Below, piece by piece: positions 33,567 through 44,986 of a DNA stretch of 64,000 nt. The position numbers and the translations under genes were made by a program. Position 1 is the stretch's first letter; each line of letters opens with the position of its first letter. The notes under the pieces are model-generated. The model made no database searches. It saw nothing but the letters and a program-made list of their open reading frames with translations, and was not told where the DNA came from. Source of the DNA: Mycolicibacter engbaekii (lineage in GTDB: Bacteria; Actinomycetota; Actinomycetes; Mycobacteriales; Mycobacteriaceae); assembly GCF_002101585.1 (NCBI RefSeq), contig NZ_LQOT01000044.1, positions 1 through 64,000 of the forward strand. The letters run 5' to 3'.

Positions 33567-34592
33567 ATGGCCGAGCCCGAGGTGGTGGACGTCGACGGTG
33601 TCGCGGTCCGGGTCACCAGCCCCGACAAGGTGTATTTCCCCCGGTTAGGCGCGGGGGGCACCAAGCGGGCGCTGGCCGCCTACTACCTGGCCGTGGCGCG
33701 CGGCCCGCTGCTGCACGCCCTGCGGGACCGGCCCAGCCACCTGCAACGGTTCCCCGACGGCATCGACGGCGCGGAGGTCTACCAGAAGCGACTGCCCAAG
33801 GGGCACCCGCAGGAGCTGGAGACCTGCCGGGTCACGTTCCCGTCGGGGCGTACCGCCGACGCTCTGAAGGTCACCCGGCCCGCCGACATCCTGTGGGCGG
33901 TGCAGATGAGCACCGTGACCTTCCACCCGTGGCCGGTGCGCTGCCCCGACACCGACCACCCCGACGAACTGCGCATCGACCTGGACCCGCAGCCCGGCAC
34001 CGGATTCGACGAGGCGCGGGCGGTCGCGCTGCAGGTGCTGCGCCCCCTGCTCGACGAACTCGGGCTGATCGGCCACGTCAAGACCTCCGGTGGCCGCGGG
34101 CTGCACGTGTACCTGCGGATCAAGACCGACTGGGACTTCATCGCGGTCCGCCGGGCCGGTATCGCGCTGGCCCGCGAAGTGGAGCGGCGCGCGCCGGACG
34201 CGGTCACCACGTCGTGGTGGAAGGAAGAACGCGGCGCGCGGATCTTCGTCGACTTCAACCAGAACGCCCGCGACCGCACCATGGCGTCGGCCTATTCGGC
34301 GCGGGCCACGCCGATCGCCACCGTCTCGACTCCGTTGACCTGGGACGAGTTGCCCGAAGCCGACCCCGACGACTACACCATTGCCACGGTGCCGGATCTG
34401 ATCGCGCGGCGCGGCGATCCTTGGAGCGCCATCGACGACCTCGAACAGTCCCTCGACCCGCTGCTGGCCCTGGTGGCCGACGACGAGGCCCGCGGGCTCG
34501 GCGACCTGCCCTACCCGCCGAACTATCCGAAAATGCCGGGCGAACCCAAACGGGTGCAGCCGAGCCGGGACACCGCCCATCGGGAGGCCTGA
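33567..34592 (+). CDS. LigD-type polymerase/primase (PolD)
   Basis: A 341-residue stand-alone archaeo-eukaryotic primase-like polymerase, like the LigD polymerase domain. Metal-binding DxD in LRIDLDPQPG (about 134-143), HVKTSGGRGLHVYLRI with catalytic His, and SWWKEERGARIFVDFNQNARDRT with a third Asp. These enzymes fill gaps with ribonucleotides in repair. One base separates it from ligC, so both act in one unit. It is similar to Rv3730c. Confidence 0.9.
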   Translation: MAEPEVVDVDGVAVRVTSPDKVYFPRLGAGGTKRALAAYYLAVARGPLLHALRDRPSHLQRFPDGIDGAEVYQKRLPKGHPQELETCRVTFPSGRTADALKVTRPADILWAVQMSTVTFHPWPVRCPDTDHPDELRIDLDPQPGTGFDEARAVALQVLRPLLDELGLIGHVKTSGGRGLHVYLRIKTDWDFIAVRRAGIALAREVERRAPDAVTTSWWKEERGARIFVDFNQNARDRTMASAYSARATPIATVSTPLTWDELPEADPDDYTIATVPDLIARRGDPWSAIDDLEQSLDPLLALVADDEARGLGDLPYPPNYPKMPGEPKRVQPSRDTAHREA

Positions 34593-34626
34593 GCTGTTGC
34601 GGCCGCGGCCCTGGCCTCGGCGGCGC

Positions 34627-35289
34627 TCAGTCCTGCCCCAGCAGCCCGACGCAGGTGGCGGTGAGCAACCGGGTCAGGGCGGTGGAGAAGTCCAGGTTCC
34701 AATCGGGCGGAACCTGAGTCTCGGTGGCGTAGGCATCGGCGAGGTCCGCCGGTGGATGGGCGATCTGCCACAGCGGCGCCGCCAGCGAGTACGACGCCAG
34801 CAGCAGATCCAGTGCGCCCTCTTTGCCCAGGGCCGGCAGGGCGCGTTCGATGGCGTCGGCCATCGCCAGGCCCGCCGCGGAGCTTCGCCGGCGGACCTCG
34901 AGCACCCGGTCGACCTCGACTTCGTGTTCGAGGTGCAGGTGCAGGTTCGCCAGCATGTCGCAGAACAGCGGGTCGGCCACCAATCCGCTGGTCAAAGCGG
35001 TCGCGACCCGCCCGGGGGACATCGGGCCGGGTTCGCTCAGGGCGGTGCAGACGCTGTCCGACCAGCGTTCCCAGCTCTCGGCGGCCAGCAGCAGCAGCAC
35101 CTCTTTGTGCGAGCTGAAGTAGCGCCGTACCGCCGAATAGTGCACGCCGGCGCGACTGGCGACGGCGGTCAGCGTCACCGACGCGACCCCGGTCTCGGTC
35201 GCGACCGATCGGGCCGCCTCCATCAGCGCTTCGGCCCGCTGGCGCTTCTTCTCTTCGCTGCGGGCGCGTTGGAAGGTCGCCTGACGCAC
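34627..35289 (-). CDS. TetR family regulator of the mmpS/mmpL pair
   Basis: A 220-residue regulator. The basic N-terminus is followed by a TetR HTH (about 22-68: ALMEAARSVATETGVASVTLTAVASRAGVHYSAVRRYFSSH). The C-terminal domain is helical and lipophilic. GTG 35289 is divergent from mmpS with 102 bp between them. That spacer contains a 19-bp perfect inverted repeat, probably its operator. It likely represses the transporter operon until a substrate binds. Confidence 0.85.
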   Translation of the reverse strand: MRQATFQRARSEEKKRQRAEALMEAARSVATETGVASVTLTAVASRAGVHYSAVRRYFSSHKEVLLLLAAESWERWSDSVCTALSEPGPMSPGRVATALTSGLVADPLFCDMLANLHLHLEHEVEVDRVLEVRRRSSAAGLAMADAIERALPALGKEGALDLLLASYSLAAPLWQIAHPPADLADAYATETQVPPDWNLDFSTALTRLLTATCVGLLGQD

Positions 35290-35301
35290 AGCGACGAGGA
35301 T

Positions 35302-35320
35302 AACGCACGTGATGTGCGTT
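35302..35320. promoter_or_regulatory. Candidate TetR operator before mmpS/mmpL
   Basis: AACGCACGTGATGTGCGTT: 7-bp perfect arms with a 5-bp centre, 13 bp from the TetR start. A weaker AGCGT-N6-ACGCT repeat at 35344-35359 lies closer to mmpS and might overlap its promoter. Confidence 0.65.
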
Positions 35321-35391
35321 GCAGGTCTCCGCGGAAGTGCTGTAGCGTGCGCTTACGCTCGTGAACGTGGGTTAGGGTACCCAAAGAATGC

Positions 35392-35841
35392 TTGGCGAAG
35401 GGGACTCCGATTATCAAGGTATTGAGTCGGGTGTGGATACCCCTGGTGATACTGGCCGTGGTCGGAGTCGCCGCATTTTCGGTAACGCGCATCCACGGCT
35501 TGTTCGGCTCCGAAAAGCGCCCCTCCTACTCTGACGGCCAACTCGACGAGACCAAGCCCTTCAACCCCAAGCGATTGACCTACGAAATCTTCGGGCCGCC
35601 CGGAACAATCGCCGACATCAGCTATTTCGACGTCAACTCCGAGCCGCAGCGCGTCCAGGACGTCGCGCTGCCGTGGCATCTGGACATCGTCACCACGCTT
35701 CCCGCGGTGGTGGGCAGCATCATGGCGCAGGGCAACAGTGACAGCATCGGCTGCCGCATCACCGTCGACGGCGAGGTCAAGGCCGAACGCATCTCCAACC
35801 AGGTGAACGCCTACACGTTCTGCCTGCTGAAGGCCGCATGA
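35392..35841 (+). CDS. MmpS family accessory membrane protein
   Basis: A 149-residue protein from TTG 35392. A short basic start, one membrane helix ([21 protein letters not shown], about 14-34) and the extracytoplasmic MmpS beta-sandwich with [21 protein letters not shown] and a C-terminal Cys pair region ([19 protein letters not shown]). MmpS partners an MmpL transporter, here encoded with a four-base overlap (ATGA). The MmpS4/MmpS5 type is the closest I can name. The start codon is unusual but length and motif spacing fit. Confidence 0.87.
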   Translation: MAKGTPIIKVLSRVWIPLVILAVVGVAAFSVTRIHGLFGSEKRPSYSDGQLDETKPFNPKRLTYEIFGPPGTIADISYFDVNSEPQRVQDVALPWHLDIVTTLPAVVGSIMAQGNSDSIGCRITVDGEVKAERISNQVNAYTFCLLKAA

Positions 35842-38747
35842 GCGGGCCCGGGACACACGGCGCCGGCGCACAGCCCCAGCGACCGTTCATCGCACGCACC
35901 ATTCGGCGATTCGCGATTCCGATCATCTTGGGCTGGCTGGCGCTGATCGGCGTCCTGGTCGCCACCGTTCCGCCGTTGGAGGTGGTCAGCAAGCAGAACG
36001 CCGTCTCGGCGAGCCCGACAGACGCGCCCGCCATGCAGGCCATGACCGAGATGGGTCGGGTCTTCCAGGAGTCGGACTACGACAGCACCGCCATGATCGT
36101 GCTGGAGGCCGACCACGAACTGGGCGACGCCGAACACGCCTACTACGCCGAACTGGTCGACAAGTTTCGCGCCGACACCGCACACGTCCAGCATGTGCAG
36201 GACTTCTGGGGCGATCCGATGACCGCGGTCGGCGCCCAAAGTCCGGACGGCAGAGCCACCTACGTCCAATTGAACCTGGTCGGCAACATCGGGCAGTCCG
36301 CCGCGAACGAGTCCGTCGAGGCGGTCCGCGACATCGTGGACTCCGTCCAGACCCCGCCGGGGCTGACCGTCTACGTCACCGGTACCGCCGCGCTGGCCGC
36401 CGACATGAACCATGCCGGCGACAAGTCGATGTTCAAGATGATGGCGGTCACCATCCTGGTGATCCTGACCATGCTGCTGCTGGTCTACCGATCGATCACC
36501 ACGGTCGTGCTGCTGCTGGGCATGGTCTATATGGAGATGAACGCCGCCAGCGGGGTGGTGGCGTTCATGGGCCATCACCACTGGGTCGGATTGACGACGT
36601 TCTCGGTGAACCTGCTGGTGTCGCTGGCGATCGCCGCCGGCACTGACTACGCGATCTTCCTGATCGGCCGCTACCACGAGGCGCGCCAGGCCGGCGAGGA
36701 CCGGGAATCGGCGTACTACACCGCATTCCAGGGCGTCGCTCACGTCATCCTGGGCTCGGGGCTGACCATCGCCGGAGCGGTGTTCTGCCTGCACTTCACC
36801 CGCATGCCCTACTTCGTCACGCTGGGTATCCCGTGCGCGGTGGGGATGACCATCTCGGTGCTGGCGGCGTTGACGCTGGGTCCGGCGTTCATCACCGTCG
36901 GCAGCCGGTTCGGCCTGTTCGACCCCAAGCGCGCCACCAGCACCCGCGGCTGGCGGCGGGTCGCCACGGTGATCGTCCGCTGGCCCGGCCCGGTGCTGGT
37001 CGCCTCGCTGGCCGTCGCGGCCGTCGGCCTGCTGACCCTGCCCGGATACGCCCCGGCCTACGACGACCGCAAATACATCCCCGCCGACATCCCCGCCAAC
37101 GAAGGCTTCTCCGCGGCGGACCGGCATTTTTCGCAGTCCCGGATGCTGCCGGAGATCTTGCTGATCGAGGCCGACCACGACATGCGCAACCCGTCGGACT
37201 TCCTGATCATCGACAAGCTGGCCAAGTCGGTGTTCAAGGTCGTCGGCATCTCGCGGGTGCAGGCGATCACCCGGCCGCAGGGGACGCCGCTGGAACACAC
37301 CTCGATCCCGTTCCAGATCAGCATGCAAAACGCCGGTCAGCTCCAGACCATGCAATTCCAGAAGAAGCGCATGGACGACATGCTGACCCAGGCCGAGGCG
37401 ATGGCGCAGACCATCGCCACCATGCGCCAGATGTACGGCTATATGAGTCAGATGGCCGGCATCACCCACGAGATGATCGTCGACATGGACGAGCTGCAGG
37501 CCCAGATCTACGACATCCGCGACCACATCGCCGATTTCGAAGACTTCTGGCGGCCCATCCGCAACTACTTCTACTGGGAACCGCACTGCTACGACATCCC
37601 GATCTGTTTCTCGCTGCGCTCGGCGTTCGACATGGTCGACAGCGTCGATCCGATGAGCGCGAGCATGGACAAGATGATCGCGCACATGGGCGACATGGAC
37701 GCACTTCTGCCGCAGATGCTGACCACGTTCCCGCCGATGATCGAGACCATGGAAACCATGCGGACGATGATGCTGACGATGCACAGCACCATGTCCGGCA
37801 TCTTCGAGCAGATGGACGAGATGAGCGACAACGCCACCGCGATGGGTAAGGCGTTCGACGAGTCCAAGAACGACGATTCGTTCTACCTGCCGCCGGAGGT
37901 CTTCCAGAACCCGGACTTCAAGCGTGCGATGAATATGTTCTTCTCCCCAGACGGCAAGGCTGTCCGGATGATGATCTCGCACCGCGGCAATCCGGCTACG
38001 GCCGAAGGAATTTCGCACATCGACAAGATCCGCGTCGCCGCGGAGGAAGCGCTCAAGGGAACGCCGCTCGAGGACGCCAAGATCTATCTCGGCGGAACCG
38101 CATCGCTGTTCAAGGACATGCACGACGGTTCCAACTACGACCTGCTGATCGCCGGAATCGCTTCGCTGTGCCTGATTTTCATCATCATGCTGCTGATCAC
38201 CCGGGCATTGGTCGCCGCGCTGGTGATCGTCGGCACGGTGGCGCTGTCGCTCGGTGCCTCGTTCGGCCTGGCGGTGCTGTTCTGGCAGTACCTCATCGGC
38301 GTGCCGCTGCATTGGCTGGTGCTGGTGATGAGCGTGATCGTCCTGCTGGCGGTGGGCTCGGACTACAACCTGATGCTGGTCGCCCGGCTGAAGCAGGAGA
38401 TCCACGCCGGCCTGCATACCGGCATCATCCGGGCGATGGGCGGCACCGGCAAGGTGGTGACGTCGGCCGGGCTGGTGTTCGCCTTCACCATGACCTCGAT
38501 GGCCGTCAGCGACCTGCAGATCATCGGCCAGATCGGCACCACCATCGGTCTGGGGCTGATGTTCGACACGCTGATCGTGCGGGCGTTCATGACGCCGTCG
38601 ATAGCGGCGCTGCTGGGGCGCTGGTTCTGGTGGCCCATCAACGTCCTGCCCCACGTGGGCGGGAAAGCGGCCCGGCACCGAGCCGCTGCCGCCCGCGCGC
38701 GGGGCGAGGACGCCGAGACGGCCGAGAATCTGGCCCCCAACCGGTAG
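35838..38747 (+). CDS. MmpL family RND transporter (MmpL4/5-like)
   Basis: A 969-residue RND exporter with 12 membrane helices. TM1 is at about 17-37, the first porter loop at 38-200, TM2-6 at about 200-370 ([14 protein letters not shown] with the proton-relay Asp-Tyr pair), and TM7 near 390. The second loop carries a Met-rich coiled-coil insert (about 495-670, many AMxxM steps), and TM8-12 contain [14 protein letters not shown]. The coiled-coil and MmpS linkage place it with MmpL4/MmpL5, which export siderophores and drugs. The substrate here is undefined. Confidence 0.92.
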   Translation: MSGPGTHGAGAQPQRPFIARTIRRFAIPIILGWLALIGVLVATVPPLEVVSKQNAVSASPTDAPAMQAMTEMGRVFQESDYDSTAMIVLEADHELGDAEHAYYAELVDKFRADTAHVQHVQDFWGDPMTAVGAQSPDGRATYVQLNLVGNIGQSAANESVEAVRDIVDSVQTPPGLTVYVTGTAALAADMNHAGDKSMFKMMAVTILVILTMLLLVYRSITTVVLLLGMVYMEMNAASGVVAFMGHHHWVGLTTFSVNLLVSLAIAAGTDYAIFLIGRYHEARQAGEDRESAYYTAFQGVAHVILGSGLTIAGAVFCLHFTRMPYFVTLGIPCAVGMTISVLAALTLGPAFITVGSRFGLFDPKRATSTRGWRRVATVIVRWPGPVLVASLAVAAVGLLTLPGYAPAYDDRKYIPADIPANEGFSAADRHFSQSRMLPEILLIEADHDMRNPSDFLIIDKLAKSVFKVVGISRVQAITRPQGTPLEHTSIPFQISMQNAGQLQTMQFQKKRMDDMLTQAEAMAQTIATMRQMYGYMSQMAGITHEMIVDMDELQAQIYDIRDHIADFEDFWRPIRNYFYWEPHCYDIPICFSLRSAFDMVDSVDPMSASMDKMIAHMGDMDALLPQMLTTFPPMIETMETMRTMMLTMHSTMSGIFEQMDEMSDNATAMGKAFDESKNDDSFYLPPEVFQNPDFKRAMNMFFSPDGKAVRMMISHRGNPATAEGISHIDKIRVAAEEALKGTPLEDAKIYLGGTASLFKDMHDGSNYDLLIAGIASLCLIFIIMLLITRALVAALVIVGTVALSLGASFGLAVLFWQYLIGVPLHWLVLVMSVIVLLAVGSDYNLMLVARLKQEIHAGLHTGIIRAMGGTGKVVTSAGLVFAFTMTSMAVSDLQIIGQIGTTIGLGLMFDTLIVRAFMTPSIAALLGRWFWWPINVLPHVGGKAARHRAAAARARGEDAETAENLAPNR

Positions 38748-38783
38748 CCGGCGGCGGCTGCTCACGGCACCGGAGACCGAAAA

Positions 38784-38804
38784 CTAATTAGGTAGCATGG
38801 CTAA
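38784..38804. promoter_or_regulatory. AT-rich palindromes upstream of the DUF5078 gene
   Basis: CTAATTAG (38784-38791) is a perfect 8-bp palindrome and is the left part of TTAG-N9-CTAA (38788-38804). GTAGCAT occurs twice within 25 bp. The spot is far more AT-rich than its surroundings and is the likely promoter/operator of the secreted DUF5078 protein. The binding protein is unknown. Confidence 0.35.
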
Positions 38805-38943
38805 AGTTATGTAGCATTGGGCATCGCGCCCGGGAGCCGTACGGCCCTCCGCCGCCGCACCCACCTCGCCGGATCCACCCGGCTCAGAGGCCCCATCGGC
38901 GGGTTTGGTGCTCGACAAACTCACAGAGGAAAGGACCGGGGGA

Positions 38944-39435
38944 ATGGCTACAGTGGATCGCATGCGTATGCACCGCTCGACTCTCCGCGGGGCCGCCGTG
39001 GCCGCTGCCGCCGCAGGCGCGGCGGTGGCCGCAGTGTTGCTGCCCGCCACCGCCTCCGCCGACGCAACCGACGACTTTCCGATCCCGCGGCGGGTGATCC
39101 ACACCGACTGCAGTGCCGAGCAGATGCTGGCCGCCAGCCGTGACCTGTCGCCGATCTACTACGAGCGCTACATGATCGACATGCACAACAAGCCGGTGCA
39201 GGTGCAGCAGGCCACCATCGACAAGATGCACTGGTTCTTCTCGCTCAGCCCCGAGCAGCGCCGGGCCTACTCGGAGGAGCTGGCGACCAATTTCGCCGAC
39301 CCGCTGACGGTGGCCTGGCCCAACCACGCCAAGATCTTCTTCAACAACAAGGGCGTCGTCGCCAAGTCGACGCAAGCCTGCGATCAGTACCCCCGCGACG
39401 ACATGTCGGTGTGGGACTGGGCCCCCAAGCCCTAG
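38944..39435 (+). CDS. Secreted DUF5078 protein
   Basis: A 163-residue exported protein. The signal peptide has a basic start, an Ala-rich core, and cleavage near [10 protein letters not shown] (about 38-42). The mature part has two Cys ([17 protein letters not shown] and [11 protein letters not shown]) that probably form a disulfide, plus a helical segment [34 protein letters not shown]5078 is confined mainly to mycobacteria and has no assigned function. ATG 38944 follows GAGGAAAGGA. It lies 196 bp after mmpL and may have its own promoter. Confidence 0.82.
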   Translation: MATVDRMRMHRSTLRGAAVAAAAAGAAVAAVLLPATASADATDDFPIPRRVIHTDCSAEQMLAASRDLSPIYYERYMIDMHNKPVQVQQATIDKMHWFFSLSPEQRRAYSEELATNFADPLTVAWPNHAKIFFNNKGVVAKSTQACDQYPRDDMSVWDWAPKP

Positions 39436-39480
39436 CGGCAAGACCAGCGGTCGACACGCACGCCGGCCCGGACTCGGGCA

Positions 39481-39843
39481 TCACGGGTTCGCGCTGAGCC
39501 CCTGGTAGCGGCGCGTCAGGGCCAGCGCCTGCTGAGCCCGGTGTTGGTTGTCGGTCGCCGCGTCGGAGACCACCCGGTGAATCTCGCGCGTCTTGGCGGT
39601 CAGGAACTGCTGGAATTGGCGGCATCCGGCGGGTGTGTCCAGCCCCGGCCAGGTGCCGGCCGATTCGCGGACCTCGGCCTCGATGGCATCCAGACGCTGC
39701 CGGGCATCGGCGTTGCTCTGCACGGCCTGTCGTAGCAGCGTTTGAAGCTCCTGGTCGGCCGCCGCCGACGCCGCCAATTGCTGCGCGAGCGCGTCGTGGC
39801 GCGCGCGTGCCGCATCCGCGGAGCTGCCGGGATTCTCGGCCAT
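39481..39843 (-). CDS. DUF4226-like helical protein
   Basis: A 120-residue, almost fully helical protein rich in Ala, Gln and Arg (LAQQLAASAAADQELQTLLRQAV; QRLDAIEAEVRESAG). A single Cys sits in AGCRQFQQFLTAKTREI. The pattern fits the mycobacterial DUF4226 family, some members of which are found near ESX/WXG100-type loci. No signal peptide. It is 30 bp downstream of lucA and probably on its transcript. Confidence 0.65.
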   Translation of the reverse strand: MAENPGSSADAARARHDALAQQLAASAAADQELQTLLRQAVQSNADARQRLDAIEAEVRESAGTWPGLDTPAGCRQFQQFLTAKTREIHRVVSDAATDNQHRAQQALALTRRYQGLSANP

Positions 39844-39873
39844 AGCGCTCAGGGTAGTCGGGCCGGATCGGAC

Positions 39874-40590
39874 TTAGTTGTCCTTTTTCGCCCGCCGCTT
39901 GCCGGACGGGCGCGGTTTGTCAGTCGTGGCGGCGGCCGTCTCAGGTGCTTCCTCGCCCGCCGATTCGTCCTCGGGGGTTTCGGCGTCGGCGGTTTCGTCG
40001 CCCGCCTCGTCGGGGGTCTCGGCGTCAGCGGTCTCGTCGTCGCCGGTGTCTTCGTCGGTGTCTGAGTCCTCGGCCGCCTCGGCGTCGGCCTTCTTGTCCC
40101 GCCGGCGCTTGCGCTGCTTTTCTGCCTTCGGCTTGATCGGTTTCGGTGGCGGCGGCGGCATCTCGGCGACAAACGCCAGGTAGAACGCGCCGATACCCAG
40201 CAGGGCGATCGCGGCCGCGGCCCCGTAGATGCCGAACAACCACGTGCCCGCGTCATCCAGCGACAGCCAGATCTCGCTGACCGCGGTGCCGGCGATCAAC
40301 ACGGCGGCCACCGCGTGCGCCACGATCGAGCCGGTCAGCAGAGTCAGCGCCAGCTGCGGGGTGCCGAACTCCGGCTTGCGGGCCTGCTTCAACACGGCGG
40401 CCACCGGCAGGGCCATCGCCCCGATCAGCACGCCCAGGAGCACCCGCATCACGGTGCCCAGCGTGTGCGGGCTGAAGCCGGTCAGCTCCCACCATCGGGG
40501 CAGCACGAACAGGAAGTAGAGGATGGCGGCCAGTGTTGCGAGTGACGCGTGCCAAACCGTGGCGACGGTACGACTCACGCCACCTCCCAT
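39874..40590 (-). CDS. lucA: LucA-like membrane protein
   Basis: A 238-residue protein with four membrane helices (about 11-31, 47-68, 80-105, 117-140) and a long charged cytosolic tail. The tail is Lys/Arg-rich (KPKAEKQRKRRRDKK), then acidic with repeated ETADAETP units, then basic again. In M. tuberculosis LucA (Rv3723) sits next to Rv3722c, as here, and stabilises Mce1 and Mce4 fatty-acid and cholesterol importers. Homology is inferred from position, length and topology. Confidence 0.72.
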   Translation of the reverse strand: MGGGVSRTVATVWHASLATLAAILYFLFVLPRWWELTGFSPHTLGTVMRVLLGVLIGAMALPVAAVLKQARKPEFGTPQLALTLLTGSIVAHAVAAVLIAGTAVSEIWLSLDDAGTWLFGIYGAAAAIALLGIGAFYLAFVAEMPPPPPKPIKPKAEKQRKRRRDKKADAEAAEDSDTDEDTGDDETADAETPDEAGDETADAETPEDESAGEEAPETAAATTDKPRPSGKRRAKKDN

Positions 40591-40659
40591 GTTCGTCAGC
40601 TAGTGATTCAGGTGCGACCGGACCGTGGAGCCGAGGTCCGGTCGCACCTGAATCGGGTG

Positions 40660-40745
40660 CGGAGGATGCGGGATTTGAACCCGCGAGGGCTATTAACCCA
40701 ACCCGCGTTCCAGGCGAGCGCCATAGGCCACTAGGCGAATCCTCC
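40660..40745 (-). tRNA. tRNA-Ser (anticodon GGA)
   Basis: An 86-nt serine-type tRNA on the minus strand. Acceptor GGAGGAT/ATCCTCC, anticodon loop CTGGAAC, long variable arm, T arm CGCGGGTTCAAATCCCGC, discriminator G. It is the third serine tRNA in the window (GCT, CGA, GGA). Confidence 0.94.
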
Positions 40746-40795
40746 GTCGGCAATGGTAGCTGAACCCCGGACGAGCTCCGCACGCTGCTCATATC

Positions 40796-40883
40796 CGCCC
40801 GGCTTCGCCGCGCTCGCGACCACCGCTGTGCCCGATGGCGGTGGCCCGCAGCGCCCGGCTTCGCCGCGCTCGCGACCACCGCT
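40796..40883. repeat. 56-bp-period repeat, locus 1 (1.6 units)
   Basis: A perfect 32-bp direct repeat (40796-40827 and 40852-40883; it begins CGCCCGGCTTCGCCGCGCTC) recurs at a period of 56 bp. Between the copies is a 7-bp hairpin CCACCGC/GCGGTGG (40820-40826, 40838-40844). The same unit occurs at 47646-47730 with matching period and covarying stem. Copy 2 runs up to the ffs promoter. Confidence 0.8.
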
Positions 40884-40885
40884 AG

Positions 40886-42292
<1,407 letters not shown>

Positions 42293-42387
42293 GCGTGTCG
42301 AAACCGGCGTCCACGCCGGTGTCGCCGCCTAGCATTCTCCGAAGTTGTGTCAGCGAGGCTGTCGAGAGTCCGGTGGAGGCCCGAGGA

Positions 42388-42999
42388 ATGGCGATCAAGT
42401 TCGGTGTCTGCGGCTGCGCGGCGCTGGCGATAGGTCTTAGCGCGCTCGCGCAGGCGCCCGCCGTACTGGCAGATCCCGTGCTCGACGTCTCCTCCGCGCA
42501 GGCGCTGGACATCGCCCCCGACCCCGCCGTGTCGGCGATGCCGCCGCGGGCCGCCCAGGAGCTCGACGTCTTTCGGCGTGCCGCCGCCGATGCCGGGCTG
42601 GGGCATCCGGTGATGTACGGCGACGGCCAGTGCTACCCGCTGGTCCAGGAGTACATCCACGCGGTGGGCTCCTCGTGGCGCAACAGAGACCCCAGCGGCA
42701 ACGCCTTCGACCTCTACGAACATTTCCCCACCAACGGACTGGCCCAGTTCTTCGACCAGGTTCCGTTCGCCGGCGGCCTCAACGAGCCGCAGGTCGGGGA
42801 CATCGTCGTCTACGGCCCGGGTGGCTATGTCAGCGAGCACGGGCACGCCGCGGTGGTCACCGATGTCCGCGGCAGCGGCCCCCTGCTGAGCTATGAGGCG
42901 GCCGAACAGAACTCCGGCGGCCGGCTGTTCGTGACGCTGAACTGGCGCGATTACAACCCCCTGTACAACACGTTGGGCTATCTGCGCCCGAAGCTCTAG
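42388..42999 (+). CDS. Secreted CHAP-domain peptidoglycan hydrolase
   Basis: A 203-residue exported protein. The signal peptide (about 1-31) is followed by a short linker and a CHAP domain from about residue 70, with catalytic Cys in GDGQCYPLVQEYIHAVG and His in SEHGHAAVVTDV. GDIVVYGPGG is a typical CHAP strand. Such domains cleave peptide or amide bonds in the cell wall. SD GGAGG lies eight to nine bases before the ATG. It is the second peptidoglycan-active protein near the duplicated amidases. Confidence 0.8.
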   Translation: MAIKFGVCGCAALAIGLSALAQAPAVLADPVLDVSSAQALDIAPDPAVSAMPPRAAQELDVFRRAAADAGLGHPVMYGDGQCYPLVQEYIHAVGSSWRNRDPSGNAFDLYEHFPTNGLAQFFDQVPFAGGLNEPQVGDIVVYGPGGYVSEHGHAAVVTDVRGSGPLLSYEAAEQNSGGRLFVTLNWRDYNPLYNTLGYLRPKL

Positions 43000-43053
43000 C
43001 GCTGTGCCTGCCGGGCCTGCACCGCCGTCGGCCCGAGCAAGTAACCTGCTGGC

Positions 43054-44985
43054 GTGGCGCTCTACCGCAAATACCGGCCGGCAACCTTCGCCGAAGTGGT
43101 GGGGCAGGAACACGTCACCGACCCGCTGTGCACCGCCTTGTCGGCGGGCCGGATCAACCACGCCTACCTGTTCTCGGGGCCTCGGGGCTGCGGCAAGACG
43201 TCCTCGGCGCGCATCCTGGCCCGGTCGCTGAACTGTGCCGAGGGCCCCACGCCGACGCCGTGCGGAACCTGCGACTCATGCGTGGCGCTGGCCCCCAACG
43301 GGCCCGGCAGCATCGACGTCGTCGAACTGGACGCGGCAAGCCACGGCGGTGTCGACGACACCCGCGATCTGCGGGACCGCGCCTTCTACGCCCCGGCTCA
43401 GTCGCGCTACCGGATCTTCATCATCGACGAAGCGCACATGGTGACCACCGCGGGTTTCAACGCGCTGCTCAAGATCGTTGAGGAGCCGCCCGACCACCTG
43501 ATCTTCATCTTCGCCACCACCGAGCCCGAGAAGGTGCTGCCGACCATCCGGTCCCGCACCCACCACTACCCGTTCCGGCTGCTGGCGCCGCGGACCATGC
43601 GCGAGTTGATCGGGCGGATCTGCGCCCAGGAGCGAGTCGCGGTCGACGACGCGGTCTATCCCCTGGTGATCCGTGCCGGCGGGGGATCGCCGCGAGACAC
43701 CTTGTCGGTGCTCGACCAACTGCTGGCCGGTTCGGAGCCGATGCCCGACAGCCCCGACATCAGCCACGTCCACTACCAGCGGGCGCTGGGCCTGCTGGGC
43801 GCCACCGACGTCGCCCTGATCGACGAGGCGGTCGACGCCCTGGCGGCCGGGGACGCCGCGTCGCTGTTCGGGGCGGTGGAATCGGTGGTCGACGCCGGTC
43901 ATGACCCGCGCCGCTTCGCCGTGGACCTGCTGGAGCGGTTCCGGGACCTGATCGTGCTGCAGGCCGTCCCCGACGCGGCGGCCAAGGGTGTGGTGGACGC
44001 GCCGGAAGACATGTTGGAACGCATGCATGAGCAGGCCACCCGGCTGGGCCCGGCCACCCTGGCCCGCTATGCCGAGGTGGTGCACGCCGGCCTCGGCGAG
44101 ATGCGGGGTGCGACCGCGCCCCGGCTGCTGCTCGAGGTGGTGTGCGCCCGGCTGCTGTTGCCGTCGGCGTCGGACACCGAAGCCGCACTGCTGCAACGGA
44201 TCGAACGCATCGAGGGCCGCCTCGACATGTCGATTCCCGCGGCGCCGGCACGGCCCGGCTCCCCCGCGGGCGCGTCGCCGGCGGCTGCCGAAGCCGCGCC
44301 GGCGGCCAAGCAGTTCACCCGCCGCTCTTCCCGCGCCGCTGAGCCCGAACCCGAGCCCGTACCGGCAGCCCCGGTAACCGCGCCGGCAGCCCCGCCCGCT
44401 CCAGTAGCCCCGCCGGCACCGGTTGCCTCACCCGCTGCACCGGAACCGGCGCCTGCACCGGTTGCCGAACCGCAACCCGCACCCGCGCCGCGGCCCGTTC
44501 CCGAACCCGCGCCGGCACCCGCGGCGGCAGCCACTCCCGGCGAGCCGGACGTGGCGGCCGTCCGCGCGATGTGGACCACGGTGCGCGACAAGGTGCGTCA
44601 GCGCAGCCGCACCACCGAGGTGATGCTGGCCGGTGCGACCGTGCGCGCGGTGGACGGCAACACCCTGGTGCTGACCCACGAGTCCGCGCCGCTGGCCCGG
44701 CGGCTGTGCGAACAGCGCAACGCCGAGGTCATCACCGAGGCACTCAAGGACGCCCTCGGGGTGAACTGGCGGGTCCGGTGCGAAGCCGGTAGCCCGGCAC
44801 CGGAAGCGGGCCGTGCGCCCGCGCCCGCCGAGGTCGACATGGAGTCGGCGCGGCGTGCCGACGAGGAGGCCATGCTGGCCGAGGCCGCCGCGGGCTCGGA
44901 GGCCGCGCCGCGGCGCGATCCCGAAGAAGTGGCGCTGGAGCTGTTGCAGAACGAGCTGGGCGCCCGCCCCATCCGCGGCGAGTGA
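43054..44985 (+). CDS. dnaX: DNA polymerase III subunits gamma/tau
   Basis: A 643-residue AAA+ clamp-loader. Walker A GPRGCGKTSSARIL (about 44-57), a four-Cys zinc module from residues about 64 to 79 (NCAEGPTPTPCGTCDSC), Walker B IIDEAHM and sensor 1 IFATTEPEK. A Pro/Ala/Glu low-complexity linker spans about 410-495, followed by the tau-type C-terminus that contacts the polymerase. GTG start. It matches Rv3721c. I see no slippery A-run that would make a separate gamma form. Confidence 0.93.
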   Translation: MALYRKYRPATFAEVVGQEHVTDPLCTALSAGRINHAYLFSGPRGCGKTSSARILARSLNCAEGPTPTPCGTCDSCVALAPNGPGSIDVVELDAASHGGVDDTRDLRDRAFYAPAQSRYRIFIIDEAHMVTTAGFNALLKIVEEPPDHLIFIFATTEPEKVLPTIRSRTHHYPFRLLAPRTMRELIGRICAQERVAVDDAVYPLVIRAGGGSPRDTLSVLDQLLAGSEPMPDSPDISHVHYQRALGLLGATDVALIDEAVDALAAGDAASLFGAVESVVDAGHDPRRFAVDLLERFRDLIVLQAVPDAAAKGVVDAPEDMLERMHEQATRLGPATLARYAEVVHAGLGEMRGATAPRLLLEVVCARLLLPSASDTEAALLQRIERIEGRLDMSIPAAPARPGSPAGASPAAAEAAPAAKQFTRRSSRAAEPEPEPVPAAPVTAPAAPPAPVAPPAPVASPAAPEPAPAPVAEPQPAPAPRPVPEPAPAPAAAATPGEPDVAAVRAMWTTVRDKVRQRSRTTEVMLAGATVRAVDGNTLVLTHESAPLARRLCEQRNAEVITEALKDALGVNWRVRCEAGSPAPEAGRAPAPAEVDMESARRADEEAMLAEAAAGSEAAPRRDPEEVALELLQNELGARPIRGE

Positions 44986-44986
44986 T

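Noticed and set aside
35811..38765. A 984-codon open frame antisense to mmpL
   Set aside because: Its translation is His/Gln/Arg/Asp-rich low-complexity text typical of the antisense of a GC-rich gene; the sense frame has clear RND motifs.
38760..38820. Small RNA or ORF in the AT-rich segment before the DUF5078 gene
   Set aside because: No ORF with an SD and no terminator follows; a promoter/operator reading is simpler.
40796..40883. CRISPR-like array
   Set aside because: Only two 32-bp copies with one 24-bp spacer that itself forms a conserved hairpin shared with another locus; no cas genes.
43054..44985. Programmed frameshift for gamma/tau in dnaX
   Set aside because: No A-run slippery site or following hairpin seen in this GC-rich gene.
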